A DNA stretch of 32,681 nucleotides, from IMG/VR virus record IMGVR_UViG_3300032291_001920, positions 1 through 32,681 of that record. One strand, given 5' to 3'. Shown in pieces: positions 5,896 to 15,008 of this stretch. A program made the position numbers and the translations under genes. How positions within the stretch are numbered: position 1 is the stretch's first letter; each line of letters starts with the position of its first letter. The DNA is from a virus. Under the pieces are notes generated by a model that was not told the DNA's origin, made no database searches, and saw only the letters and a list, made by a program, of their open reading frames with translations.

Positions 5896-6451
5896 TGATT
5901 TAAGTGGAAGTGTATTAGTAGAATGTACAAAAAGATTAGAAAATCTTTATAAACAATCTCATATATGGTTACTGCAAGTATCATTTAACATTTGTAAAAG
6001 TACACTAGAGAGTGAGGACTTAACAATGGAACTCTACGAGTATTTGCACAAGAAGCAGAACCCAAAATTGTTCTATGATAACTCTTACAATCTTATGTAT
6101 TGTATGGCATTTCTCAGACATAGATGGATAAACAAAACAAAGAAACTCAATAGGATAAAATATCAGGAAGATATCTACCATGATGACCCTTTAGAAGAAT
6201 ATGATTTAGATAAAGATTTAGGTATTACTAAAGCATACAATGAAGTGATGAGTGAAATAGAAAGATTAAAGAAAACAAAACATTTTGCACCTGCTATGAT
6301 ATATGAAATGTATTGGAACTCAGATGATACATTACAAGAGGTAGCAGATAAAATAGGTATATCAAAATCGACTACGTTCATTGCAATCAAGAAAATAAGA
6401 AAACACTTAAAATTAGTTATAGACAATCCATTCATCAATGAAACTAGATAG
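5888..6451 (+). CDS. sigma-70-like factor (region 2 remnant and region 4 HTH)
   Basis: 187 aa. Residues 148-174 (TLQEVADKIGISKSTTFIAI, then KKIRKHL) are a clear region-4-type helix-turn-helix. Residues 25-90 resemble region 2 of ECF-type sigma factors: a helix with ESEDLTMELYEYL, matching the usual 'DAEDLVQEVF' segment, then YNLMYCMAFLRHRWINKTKK in place of the usual '...YLRRIARNLAID..R'. Length fits an ECF sigma factor. It could redirect host RNA polymerase to late genes; it lies mid-operon just ahead of the packaging and structural genes. A non-sigma late activator (ArpU/RinA-like) is the main alternative. Overlaps both neighbours. Confidence 0.6.
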   Translation: MDNDLSGSVLVECTKRLENLYKQSHIWLLQVSFNICKSTLESEDLTMELYEYLHKKQNPKLFYDNSYNLMYCMAFLRHRWINKTKKLNRIKYQEDIYHDDPLEEYDLDKDLGITKAYNEVMSEIERLKKTKHFAPAMIYEMYWNSDDTLQEVADKIGISKSTTFIAIKKIRKHLKLVIDNPFINETR

Positions 6452-6860
6452 AACATGCTACAAATGTGGAACAGAGTTTGTATTAAAACCAACAGATAAA
6501 GCATCTAACGTATGTGGTAAATGTAAAACGGCATACCAAAGAGCATATGCTAGAAGAAAGGTAGCGGAAATACCTGAAGAAGAAAGGTATAAAGATTTGT
6601 ATCCATATGGTGAAGGTATGAAGTTAAGAAGATTTACTCAACTCAGACAAACATTAGATAAGATGCAAAGTAGAGAAGAATGGCAAACTTACTTTAAAGA
6701 AAGGTTAGATTATTTAGAAGAGAACGAAAAAGAATTATTGATATGGGTTTTCGACCGTAGAGACCAGGAATCAAGAAAAGAAATAGATAGAATACCACAA
6801 AAACAAAATAGTTATGAAGATACAAGAAGTACAAAGCAAAACAAATCGTGGTTCGATTAA
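6438..6860 (+). CDS. zinc-ribbon protein of unknown function
   Basis: 140 aa. Two cysteine pairs, CYKC (7-10) and CGKC (26-29), form a zinc-ribbon or treble-clef-like finger at the N-terminus, followed by a basic helix (YQRAYARRKV). The middle (about 50-110) is helical and charged (YKDLYPYGEGMKLRRFTQL, then REEWQTYFKERLDYLEENEK). The C-terminus is polar and likely disordered. DNA or RNA binding is likely from the finger and basic helix, but no nuclease motif is visible. Starts 14 nt inside the sigma-like gene; ends in TAATG with the next gene. Confidence 0.6.
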   Translation: MKLDRTCYKCGTEFVLKPTDKASNVCGKCKTAYQRAYARRKVAEIPEEERYKDLYPYGEGMKLRRFTQLRQTLDKMQSREEWQTYFKERLDYLEENEKELLIWVFDRRDQESRKEIDRIPQKQNSYEDTRSTKQNKSWFD

Positions 6861-7030
6861 TGATAGCAGCAATAGAAATAGATTGGGATGAGTTTACTTC
6901 ATTCGATGAAATATATTTAGATGATTTAACTCCTTTTGGTATTTTAGTACTGACGATAGTTAAAAAAGATAATGTTCAGTTGATTGCATATGATATAGAT
7001 GAACAGAAGTGGGCTCTACTAAAACAATAA
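6860..7030 (+). CDS. small acidic hypothetical protein
   Basis: 56 aa from ATG 6860, chosen over an in-frame ATG at 6848 because 6860 gives the TAATG coupling with the previous stop that is common in this genome. Acidic, with FDEIYLDDLTPFGILVLTIV and VQLIAYDIDEQKWALLKQ giving alternating hydrophobic strands, so a small beta or alpha/beta fold. No known family recognised. Confidence 0.5.
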   Translation: MIAAIEIDWDEFTSFDEIYLDDLTPFGILVLTIVKKDNVQLIAYDIDEQKWALLKQ

Positions 7031-7041
7031 TAAATAAAATT

Positions 7042-7605
7042 ATGTATTACATTTATCACATAGAAGGAAAGAAGATAGGTTGTACAATGAATCCAACCAT
7101 ACGTCCAAAGAAGCAGGGTTATCCAAATTATTCTATTTTGGAACAACATACAGATATATACATTGCATCAGATAGAGAAATGCAATTACAAAAACAGTAT
7201 GGGTATAAAGTAGATACTACTCCATATTGGAAAACTTTAATGATAGCAACTAAAAAGGGTAGATTAAAGGGAGGACAAAAAGGAGGAGAATGGGCTATAC
7301 AATCAGGTCATCTGAAAAAAATACAATCATTGGGTGGAAAAGCAATTGCTAAAATAAATAGAGAAAATGGACATGAAGTTAAGTGGAGAATAAAGGGTGT
7401 AGAATCAAACTCAATAGTAGTAGAACAAAGAGATTATAATGGTAATGTGGTAAACGAATTCAAATCAGGCAGAGAAGCGTCTAGACAAACCAATGTAGAC
7501 CAGTCATCTATTATTAAATGTTGTAAAGGTAAAGTTAAAAGAGCTGGTGGGTATACCTTTAACTACAAAGTGAATACACTATGTTATATTGAAAAGAACA
7601 ATTAA
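7042..7605 (+). CDS. GIY-YIG-like/NUMOD1 homing endonuclease-type protein
   Basis: 187 aa from ATG 7042; an upstream in-frame ATG at 7009 overlaps the previous gene and lies before the conserved start MYYIYHIEGKKIGCTMNP. That segment, with R20 and GYPNYSILEQHTDIYIASDR after it, resembles a short or degenerate GIY-YIG nuclease domain. Residues about 130-180 (QRDYNGNVVNEFKSGREASR, then TNVDQSSIIKCCKGKVKRAG) are a NUMOD1 DNA-binding repeat as found in homing endonucleases. A Gly-rich basic middle (KGGQKGGEWA) links the two. It lies next to the terminase genes, a frequent site for such elements. Activity is uncertain because the GIY motif is not canonical. Confidence 0.65.
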   Translation: MYYIYHIEGKKIGCTMNPTIRPKKQGYPNYSILEQHTDIYIASDREMQLQKQYGYKVDTTPYWKTLMIATKKGRLKGGQKGGEWAIQSGHLKKIQSLGGKAIAKINRENGHEVKWRIKGVESNSIVVEQRDYNGNVVNEFKSGREASRQTNVDQSSIIKCCKGKVKRAGGYTFNYKVNTLCYIEKNN

Positions 7606-7613
7606 AAACAATT

Positions 7614-7946
7614 ATGGCAAAGGGATTTCAAAAAGGAACTAGCGGTAATCCAAAGGGAAGAGCAAAAGGAACACCCAATAAAACAACTTCCGAAATAAAA
7701 GAGATTATTACACGTGTAGTAGGGAATCAGTTGGATAAGTTAGAATCTGATTTAACACAGATACGAAAAGAATCACCAGCAAGAGCAGCAGAAATTTATA
7801 TGAAGATGGTTGAGTATGTTCTACCTAAGATGTCTAAATTAGATATAGATGGAAAGCTAGAGCATAAGGTAAGCAAATTAGTTATAGAAATAAAAAGAAA
7901 CGAAGAACCAAAGAATGGCGAGGACACTGAAAATAGAGTCAACTAA
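7614..7946 (+). CDS. terS: terminase small subunit
   Basis: 110 aa. Putative DNA-recognition subunit of the packaging motor. It opens with GFQKGTSGNPKGRAKGTPNK, a basic Gly-rich signature I know from small terminase-like phage proteins, followed by a helical core (SEIKEIITRVVGNQLDKLE, then SPARAAEIYMKMVEYVLPK). The C-terminus is charged. It lies directly upstream of, and overlaps by 32 nt, the large subunit, which is the usual order. Shorter than many small terminases and without an obvious separate HTH, so the call rests on the signature and context. Confidence 0.7.
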   Translation: MAKGFQKGTSGNPKGRAKGTPNKTTSEIKEIITRVVGNQLDKLESDLTQIRKESPARAAEIYMKMVEYVLPKMSKLDIDGKLEHKVSKLVIEIKRNEEPKNGEDTENRVN

Positions 7947-9099
7947 AACGTTTGAGAATGCTTGGAATGCAACTAAACGTATTCAACTACATCAGGGTTC
8001 AGCACGTTCAGGTAAATCATTTGCTATAATACAATATCTAATAGTAAAGGCATTGGATACTAAATTGCTTATATCCATAGTAAGAAAGACATTCCCTGCT
8101 TTAAGAACATCAGCATTAAGAGATTTTAAAGATATAATGCAATCATTAGAGTTATGGGATGATGAATGTTGGATGGCAACAGAAAAAGTTTATACATTTG
8201 ATAATGGTTCACAAATAGAATTCTTCTCAACTGATATTGCAGAAAAACTGAAAGGCCTTCGTAGAAATATACTTTGGTTAGATGAGGCAAATGAACTATC
8301 ATATGACCAGTACCTACAATTAGCAATCAGAACAACAGGCACAATTATATTAAGTTATAACCCATCATTTTCTCAAAAGCATTGGATATTAAAAGAAGTA
8401 TCAGTAGATAATGATTCAGAGACATTCATAACTACATACAAAGATAATCCATGGTTACCAATGGAACAAATTCGTTTCATTGAAAAGTATAGAGATTCCA
8501 ATCCACGATTTTGGCAAACCTATGGTTTAGGACAGTTTGCTGTGAATGAAAAACAGATATATGAGTTTGAAGTAGTAGATGAATTTGATTTTGATACTGC
8601 AGAGTTTGTTTGTTTTGCTATGGATATAGGTTACGTTTCTGACCCAACTGCTTTAGTTGGTATTTGGAAGAGTGGAGATAAATTGATTGTAAATGAACAC
8701 ATATATAAAAGAGGATTAATCACATCTGAAATAATAGAAATGATGAGAGGTAATGTAAATGAAAGAGATATTATAATAGTAGATAGTTCAGAACCAAGAC
8801 TAATAGACGAGATAAAACGTAGTGGATTCCAATTAACAAGAGGAGTAAAGAAAGGTAAGGATAGCATTCAATGGGGAATTGATATGGTTAAAAGATGGAA
8901 AATAATTGTTCCTAAAGATAATGCCAACCTCATAGAAGAACTTTATTCGTATGAGTGGGTAGATGATGGTAACGGAGGATTAACTAACGTTCCTGTGGAT
9001 GCAAACAATCACTTGATGGATGCTATGAGATATGGTGTTATGGAGTGTTTAAATGCAAAGAAGATAAACGCAGGACAATATTCAATATCAATAAGATAA
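7915..9099 (+). CDS. terL: terminase large subunit
   Basis: 394 aa. ATPase and nuclease of the DNA packaging motor, Terminase_3/PBSX type. Walker A GSARSGKS at 28-35, Walker B ILWLDEANEL with D123/E124. The C-terminal RNase H-like nuclease has D237 (FAMDIGYVSDPTAL), D290 (IIIVDSSEP) and D369 (NNHLMDAMRYG) as the metal-binding acidic triad. Length is normal for the compact subgroup. Start ATG 7915 overlaps the small subunit. All expected residues are present, so it should be active. Confidence 0.95.
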   Translation: MARTLKIESTKTFENAWNATKRIQLHQGSARSGKSFAIIQYLIVKALDTKLLISIVRKTFPALRTSALRDFKDIMQSLELWDDECWMATEKVYTFDNGSQIEFFSTDIAEKLKGLRRNILWLDEANELSYDQYLQLAIRTTGTIILSYNPSFSQKHWILKEVSVDNDSETFITTYKDNPWLPMEQIRFIEKYRDSNPRFWQTYGLGQFAVNEKQIYEFEVVDEFDFDTAEFVCFAMDIGYVSDPTALVGIWKSGDKLIVNEHIYKRGLITSEIIEMMRGNVNERDIIIVDSSEPRLIDEIKRSGFQLTRGVKKGKDSIQWGIDMVKRWKIIVPKDNANLIEELYSYEWVDDGNGGLTNVPVDANNHLMDAMRYGVMECLNAKKINAGQYSISIR

Positions 9100-9100
9100 T

Positions 9101-9271
9101 ATGCAAACTTGGACAGAAGAAGAAATAAAAGAGTTAATTCTATTTGCTCAATCAATGAGAAAAGAGAATGAAGATTTAAGAGCTAAAGTAATTGCTATGG
9201 ATGCAATGCTTAAAAACGAAATAGCTAAAACAAAACAGTTAAAATTAGTATTAAAAAAATACATCATATGA
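9101..9271 (+). CDS. small coiled-coil protein
   Basis: 56 aa. Translates as MQTWTEEEIKELILFAQSMR, then KENEDLRAKVIAMDAMLKNE and IAKTKQLKLVLKKYII. It is one long charged amphipathic helix with heptad-spaced hydrophobics, so a probable coiled coil. It begins one base after the large terminase stop and ends in an ATGA overlap with the frameshifted gene, which supports it as real. Role unknown; possibly a packaging or assembly accessory. Confidence 0.65.
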   Translation: MQTWTEEEIKELILFAQSMRKENEDLRAKVIAMDAMLKNEIAKTKQLKLVLKKYII

Positions 9272-10031
9272 GAAAAACAATAACCTTAGAGATACCCACA
9301 AGTTGGAAAGATGTAACTCTTAAACAATACCTTGCATTGCAAGCAGATTTAGAATCGTATAGAGATGATGAAGAAGCACAAACTGCTTTAACGTTGTATC
9401 ACCTATGTGGATTAGATGCAGAGTATTTAAGTAAGTTATCAGCTGATTCATACAATAAAGTAAGAAGTAAGTTAAACGAATTCCAATCACCTGAAAATAT
9501 TGAACTACAACAGTTCGTAACAATAGATGGGATAGAATATGGATTTGAACCTAACTTATCTAAAATGAGTTATGGTGCTTACGCAGATATAACAAAGCAT
9601 GATACTATAGCAATAGATAAGAATTGGGCAAAGGTAATGAGTATCTTATACAGACCTGTAACAAAGAAACAAAAAGAGAGATATGATATCCAAACCTACG
9701 ATGGTAATATAGATGAAACCAAATGGTTAGATGTAGATATGCAAGTACATTGGGGCTCGCTGTTTTTTTTTGTTCGTTTGCAAATGGACTTGCTGAACGG
9801 TATCCTGAAGTCTTTGAAGGAGGAGGAACTACCAGCCAACATGAGGTCAATTTTAGCAAGAAGTGGAGAGCTTATGCAACAATCATTGAATTGGCCGATG
9901 GCAAACTTAAAGAGATAGATGAAGTAGTAAAAGAACCGTTAGAAAAGTGTTTATTGTATTTAGCTTATAAGGCAGATAGAAACCAATTAGAATCGATGAT
10001 ACATAAGGAAGCAATGAAATCTATTGGTTAA
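9268..10031 (+). CDS. possible tail assembly chaperone, -1 frameshift at a T9 run
   Basis: Zero frame gives 216 aa (9268-9918). At codons 166-168, T_TTT_TTT (9765-9771) within nine T's (9763-9771) is an ideal -1 slippery heptamer. The -1 frame runs on to 10031, giving about 254 aa in all. The -1 frame reads as a natural protein (KKWRAYATIIELADGKLKEI, then PLEKCLLYLAYKADRNQ), while the zero-frame tail uses codons unlike the rest of the genome (CTG, AGG, GCC). The N-terminal part (LEIPTSWKDVTLKQYLALQ, and YGAYADITKHD..., ILYRPVTKKQKERYDIQTY) resembles Bacteroidota phage proteins that I associate with tail assembly chaperones. Siphophage chaperones often use -1 frameshifting, but are usually just before the tape measure; this one is not. 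A sequencing or assembly homopolymer error is the alternative. Confidence 0.6.
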
Positions 10032-10034
10032 GTT

Positions 10035-10051
10035 AAATCGTTCAACGATTT
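10035..10051 (+). terminator. short hairpin after the frameshifted gene
   Basis: AAATCGT-TCA-ACGATTT, a 7-bp stem followed by two more T's, 4 nt after the stop. Weak terminator or mRNA 3'-end structure before the fibre genes. Confidence 0.3.
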
Positions 10052-10090
10052 TTATGATTAACGTTGTTAAATCTATAAAGAATTTAGATT

Positions 10091-10366
10091 ATGCCTTGGT
10101 CAAATAGTAGAAATGGAGCGTTAAGGTATTCGGTTAATAGAGAGAATAACTCTGGCTATTTTATCGGACCAACGCGTGGATTAAGTTCTCCTAAAAATAG
10201 TAGAAGAGCTTGTTTGTGCTTACATTCGGATACTTACGATGTTAAGTGTTGTAATGGTGCTCTTATGGAGCAAGGTATAGGTGTAATACAAGGCACTCCG
10301 ATTGACATTGGTTCATTTAGTGATGGATTCAACGATGGTTTCAATATTGGTTCTCCTTTAAATTAA
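10091..10366 (+). CDS. hypothetical protein with CLCLHSDTYDVKCC motif
   Basis: 91 aa. Residues 38-68 hold RRACLCLHSDTYDVKCCNGA followed by MEQGIGVI. A 'CLC...TY...CC.G.L..QGIG.I' pattern recurs in small proteins next to tail or fibre genes in Bacteroidota phages; the cysteines suggest metal binding or a knotted fold. N-terminus is polar with a FIGPTRGLSSPKNSRR stretch; C-terminus is a short Gly/Asp/Phe repeat (SDGFNDGFNIG). Nine bases separate it from the large fibre gene. Probably a virion-associated protein, function unknown. Confidence 0.55.
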   Translation: MPWSNSRNGALRYSVNRENNSGYFIGPTRGLSSPKNSRRACLCLHSDTYDVKCCNGALMEQGIGVIQGTPIDIGSFSDGFNDGFNIGSPLN

Positions 10367-10374
10367 AATAGAAT

Positions 10375-13300
10375 ATGCCATTAAATAAACAACAATTAGA
10401 AGTAGTAAATCAGACTAACTTTCCTGATAATAATACGCAGTTAATTACTCCGGAATTGTTAAGAGAATTTAATACTGATATAATAGATGCGATACAACTA
10501 ACAGGCTCTTACGCAACGACTGGTAGTAATTCATTCGTAGGTAATCAAACAATAACAGGCAACTTAAATGTTAGTGGTGTTATCTCAGCAAGTGTACTAT
10601 ATGTACAAACTGAAACTTCATCTGTAATTTACTCATCAGGCTCTAACCAATTTGGTGATGAGTTAAGTGATATACAAACTCTTTCGGGTAGTGTAAAGGT
10701 ACAAGGTAGTTTGACTGTAAACGGTACACCCGTATTAACAAGTTCTGCGGATGTTACTGGATTTGTAACTACTTCATCATTCAATGCATATACTGCATCT
10801 AATAATCAAAGAGTTAGTTCATTAGAAACTAATAGTGCAAGTGTAAACATATCGATTACAAATGTAAACTCTGCAACTGCAAGTTTGTTTACATCTGTAA
10901 ACTCTTTAAACTCATTCACTCAATCACAATCTCAATTAAACGGAACATTTGCTACAACAGGTAGTAATACATTTACAGGCAATCAAATAATTGATAGAGC
11001 TAGTAAGTTATTTACTAACGGAATATATTGGACTGACCCAACTGCTGGATTTAACAATTTAGAAATCATAAATCAAATTGCAGGTAATATAGATTTGGCA
11101 GCATTGAATGGTGGGGTAAGAATTGTAAGTTCATCATTAAACATAACCAATGGTACATTCACTGCAAGTTTAGCAGAAGGATTTACATACGTTGGTAATG
11201 GTAGTAATAGAACTGCATTAGTAGCAACATCTTCATTTGGAACACCTATACCATCAGGAACAGTTTCATCATCTGCACAGATTCTAAACTATAATATATT
11301 TGCAACAACAGGTAGTAATGCATTCTTTGGTACAAACTCATTTAGTGGAGCAGTATCATTTACAGGCAGTGCACCATCTATATTAAGTTCTTCATTTAGT
11401 GGTAGTTTAATTACTAACCTAACTGATGTATATACTGATGTAGAAGCAGTTCAACAAATAGTAACTCTAAGTTCTGCTTCTTATGCAGCATTAGTTAGTG
11501 GTAGTTTAACTAATCCAAATACATTGTACCTCATATCTGGTAGTATTGGAAGTTCTGTGCCAGCAGGAACAATTAGTTCATCTGCACAAATAACTTCATT
11601 AGGTTTTGTTTCATCATCTGTAACTGCATCATCTTTAATAACTGCATCATTTAGTGGTAATACTCTTACATTCACAAAGGGAGATTCAACCACATTCGGT
11701 GTAGTAATACCCGATGTTAGTGGTAGTACAATCAATACAGGTAGTTTTGTAACAACTTCTTCATTCAACGCATATACGCAATCGAATGACCAAAGAGTAA
11801 CTTCTTTGGAAGCAAATAGTGCTAGTGTAAACACATCTATCACTAATATAAATTCAGCTACATCATCTTTATTTACTTCAGCAAGTTTAGGTTTAACTAC
11901 TGCATCTTTTGCAGGAAACACTTTAACTTTTACAAAAGGTAACGGAACTACATTTGGTGTAGTAATACCTGACGTTAGTGGTTCTACAATACCAGCAGGA
12001 ACTGTTAGTTCATCTGCACAGATTGTAAATTATGGTATCTTTGCAACAACAGGTAGTAATCAATTTATTGGTAATCAAGCAATTGATGGTACATTAACTA
12101 TAACTGGCAAAATCATAGGTTCACAAAGTCTATTTTTACAACCTAATGCTAATGATTTTAGGTATTTAGAAATATACAATACCTCTCCAGCTGATACACA
12201 TATTACTGCAAGTGGTGGTGAATTATTTTTAGGTAATGATGAAACCTATGTATTAGTAAATACTAACGCAAATCAAAAGCTAGTAGTTATAAGAGGTGAT
12301 GAAAAAATTGTTGCTAGTGGTAGTTTAGATATTAGTGGTAGTTTAAGTGCTTCATTAGAACAAGGATATGTATGGGTTGGTAATGCAAGTGGTAGAACTG
12401 TAACAGTAGCAACCTCTTCATTTGGAGGTGGAGGCTCTGTGCCAGCAGGAACAATATCAGGCTCACAACAAATAACCAATTTAGGTTTTGTTTCATCATC
12501 TGTAACGGCTAGTTCATTAGTAACTGCATCATTTAGTGGAAACACTTTAACATTCACAAAAGGTGATTCATCTACATTTGGTGTAGTGATACCTGATGTT
12601 AGTGGAAGTACAATAAATACAGGTTCGTTTGCAACTACTGGCTCTAACGTATTCATAGGAGATGAAACATTCCAAGATGGAAGTGGTAACGCATCTACAT
12701 TATCACCATATAGTGGTTCGATAATATTCGTATCAAAGGGTTCAACATCTGGCTCTGCTGGATTATCAAATATAACTGCATCTGCTTCTACATTTGTAAA
12801 TTTAATATTCAAAAGTTCTAATACACAAAGTGGTTCTTTAATTATATCAGGTAGTGGTAATATATTTACAAACCAAACTGAACCAACGGCAGGATTTAGA
12901 AAATACATTTCAAATAGTAATATAGGATTAGCAACAACTGCTTTACCGCAGTTATCTTCTTCAATGGCATTTTCTCCAACTGTAACTAGTAACTATTTTG
13001 GAACTGCAACTCAAGCTGCCATTACTGTAAGAGGACCTGTTAGTTCTTCTGCTTGGACAATACAAAATAACGTAATAGTGGGTGGAGGAATCAATTTAGG
13101 AACTGCTGCTGCTACAAATTATGAAAGAGCAATAAATGGGACTACAATGCAAAATAATCTCATAAATGGAACTCTAAATGTAACTGCATATAAAACGGCA
13201 TTTACTTTTGGTGCAATGGGAATAAATTCTAGTAACCTTGGTGGGACGATTGGAGTAAATGCTGATAGTTCATCTATTACAATAGCAAATGCTTCAATAC

Positions 13301-14076
13301 AAAATGGAGGATTAACTATAAATAATAGTTACTACAATGCATCAGCATCATCAGGTAATGGTAATTCACTTACAATAGGAGCAGGTAATGCAATATTTGG
13401 TAATAGTATATTGATATATGCATCCGGCTCTAATACAACAGGTACAGTTGGAAGACAATATAATTCAAACGTTTTAGCAGGAACATTTAATACTGCATCG
13501 ATGCATCTAAATGGTGATAATTCCAATATTGTTGCAACTGTAATCATTGGACATAATTTAGTTGTAACGGGTTCGGCTGCCTTACAACCAGCAGCGGTTA
13601 GTAGAAATAATACTTATGGTTCTGCATTCTTTGGTAGACATAACGCACAAGATGGTAATAAAGCAGGAACTGGTGAAACAGTATTTGCAATAGGAACAGG
13701 AACAACAACTACACCAAAAACAGGTTTCTTAATTGATTCAGGTTCTAATACATTCATAGAAGGTACATTAAATGTAAGTGGTTCAAGCTCATTCACAGGT
13801 AGTGTTAAAGTAGCATCTACATTCCAATTACAATTACCAACGGGCAGTAATCAACAAGCAGGAACTGCAGTATTAGATGGTGGAAACCCAGGTACAGTAA
13901 CAGTATCAAACTCATTGGTAACTGCAAATACTATTATAATGGTAAGCAAACAAACATTGGCTCACCCTAATGGATATGTTGCAGTAAGTGCTAAGAGTGC
14001 AGGTAGTTTCACAATTACCTCTAACCATAACGGAGATACTGATACCGTAGGATGGTTTATAATCAACAACTCATAA
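10375..14076 (+). CDS. large repetitive tail fibre-like structural protein
   Basis: 1233 aa, the largest gene. Extreme Ser/Thr/Gly/Asn content and short beta repeats (ATTGSNxFxGNQ, GxLNVSG, SSSAQI) point to a fibrous, probably trimeric, beta-helical virion protein. Repeat blocks include FVSSSVTASSL followed by TASFSGNTLTFTKGDSTTFG and VVIPDVSGST, present near 11600-11740 and 12480-12615, with a partial copy near 11890-11990. The N-terminal 40 residues (QLITPELLREFNTDIIDAI) form a likely virion-attachment segment. The C-terminal 70 residues (GGNPGTVTVSNSLVTANTII ... GWFIINNS) look like a fold-closing or trimerising domain seen in marine phage fibres. It lies between the packaging and head genes and is followed by a second adhesin. 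Confidence 0.75.
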   Translation: MPLNKQQLEVVNQTNFPDNNTQLITPELLREFNTDIIDAIQLTGSYATTGSNSFVGNQTITGNLNVSGVISASVLYVQTETSSVIYSSGSNQFGDELSDIQTLSGSVKVQGSLTVNGTPVLTSSADVTGFVTTSSFNAYTASNNQRVSSLETNSASVNISITNVNSATASLFTSVNSLNSFTQSQSQLNGTFATTGSNTFTGNQIIDRASKLFTNGIYWTDPTAGFNNLEIINQIAGNIDLAALNGGVRIVSSSLNITNGTFTASLAEGFTYVGNGSNRTALVATSSFGTPIPSGTVSSSAQILNYNIFATTGSNAFFGTNSFSGAVSFTGSAPSILSSSFSGSLITNLTDVYTDVEAVQQIVTLSSASYAALVSGSLTNPNTLYLISGSIGSSVPAGTISSSAQITSLGFVSSSVTASSLITASFSGNTLTFTKGDSTTFGVVIPDVSGSTINTGSFVTTSSFNAYTQSNDQRVTSLEANSASVNTSITNINSATSSLFTSASLGLTTASFAGNTLTFTKGNGTTFGVVIPDVSGSTIPAGTVSSSAQIVNYGIFATTGSNQFIGNQAIDGTLTITGKIIGSQSLFLQPNANDFRYLEIYNTSPADTHITASGGELFLGNDETYVLVNTNANQKLVVIRGDEKIVASGSLDISGSLSASLEQGYVWVGNASGRTVTVATSSFGGGGSVPAGTISGSQQITNLGFVSSSVTASSLVTASFSGNTLTFTKGDSSTFGVVIPDVSGSTINTGSFATTGSNVFIGDETFQDGSGNASTLSPYSGSIIFVSKGSTSGSAGLSNITASASTFVNLIFKSSNTQSGSLIISGSGNIFTNQTEPTAGFRKYISNSNIGLATTALPQLSSSMAFSPTVTSNYFGTATQAAITVRGPVSSSAWTIQNNVIVGGGINLGTAAATNYERAINGTTMQNNLINGTLNVTAYKTAFTFGAMGINSSNLGGTIGVNADSSSITIANASIQNGGLTINNSYYNASASSGNGNSLTIGAGNAIFGNSILIYASGSNTTGTVGRQYNSNVLAGTFNTASMHLNGDNSNIVATVIIGHNLVVTGSAALQPAAVSRNNTYGSAFFGRHNAQDGNKAGTGETVFAIGTGTTTTPKTGFLIDSGSNTFIEGTLNVSGSSSFTGSVKVASTFQLQLPTGSNQQAGTAVLDGGNPGTVTVSNSLVTANTIIMVSKQTLAHPNGYVAVSAKSAGSFTITSNHNGDTDTVGWFIINNS

Positions 14077-14085
14077 ACAATTAAT

Positions 14086-14919
14086 ATGGCATTATATTTA
14101 GGAAACAAATTGATGAGTGAGGAGTATTTAGGTTTAACCAATGTTAGTTTGGAATTTAAGTTTCCTCCAATTGATATAGTTAGAGATGGTTTAGTATTTG
14201 CTTTTGATTGGACTTCATTTAATGGTGATGGTACTTTAACAGACCGTTCTGTAAATAATTATGATGCAACATATTCAGGCTCATTAACTGTTTCAAATTC
14301 TAATTTACAATTTGATGGAACATCATCTTATATATCATTTGATATTAATGCAAATGCAATGTACAATAGTTGGAAATGGACTGTTGATACTTATGGTGTA
14401 ATTAATGATATAGATACAGTTACACAATATGGACAATTTATCGCTTATAATGGGACATCCGGAGTACCACCATGGTCTTTTGCAGTACAAACATCAGGAA
14501 GTACTACGCCAGATTTAATCGCATATAATTCATTAGTAACTACTAAAGATGCACCTATTACTGCATCATTAACAATACCACATCAATGGACTTCTATTGG
14601 TAGACAAAGTTCAAATGCAATTTATCCAATTTTATCTGAAGTAACCCTTTCATTAGATACTAATCTTTTATCTGGTAGTGGTACAGGATATAATCCATTT
14701 CAAGGTAGGTCTTTTAATGGTAACGGTACTTTAATTACTACATCTTCATTACAATACTTTGGTGGTCCTGAATTTACTTATAATTCACCATTTGGACCTA
14801 TTACTTTTAATGTGTTAAGTGGCTCAATCAAATATATAACATATTATAATAGAGATTTAACAGATACAGAAATTACACAAAATAATGAATTTTATTTATC
14901 AGGAAACCCAATACCATAA
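14086..14919 (+). CDS. LamG/concanavalin-like adhesin
   Basis: 277 aa. Probable virion surface lectin. After a short N-terminal stretch (MALYLGNKLM) come DGLVFAFDWTSFNGDGTLTD and SVNNYDATYSG, then LQFDGTSSYISF, and finally IKYITYYNRDLTDTEITQNN. Together these are the first, middle and last strands of a LamG/concanavalin-A jelly roll, a carbohydrate-binding fold common in Bacteroidota phage fibres. No catalytic motif for a glycan lyase is visible. Ten bases after the fibre gene, so probably part of the same fibre or decoration complex and involved in binding surface glycans. Confidence 0.65.
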   Translation: MALYLGNKLMSEEYLGLTNVSLEFKFPPIDIVRDGLVFAFDWTSFNGDGTLTDRSVNNYDATYSGSLTVSNSNLQFDGTSSYISFDINANAMYNSWKWTVDTYGVINDIDTVTQYGQFIAYNGTSGVPPWSFAVQTSGSTTPDLIAYNSLVTTKDAPITASLTIPHQWTSIGRQSSNAIYPILSEVTLSLDTNLLSGSGTGYNPFQGRSFNGNGTLITTSSLQYFGGPEFTYNSPFGPITFNVLSGSIKYITYYNRDLTDTEITQNNEFYLSGNPIP

Positions 14920-15008
14920 AAATATAATAGATACTTTGTATCATTTAAATAAAAAAAATTACAACTTTTTAAATAACATATGTTAAATAACTAAACAATA
15001 GATTTATT

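Noticed and set aside
11481-13796. Several reverse-strand frames under the large fibre gene
   Set aside because: Low stop density comes from the Ser/Thr-rich repeats on the + strand; all supported genes run +.
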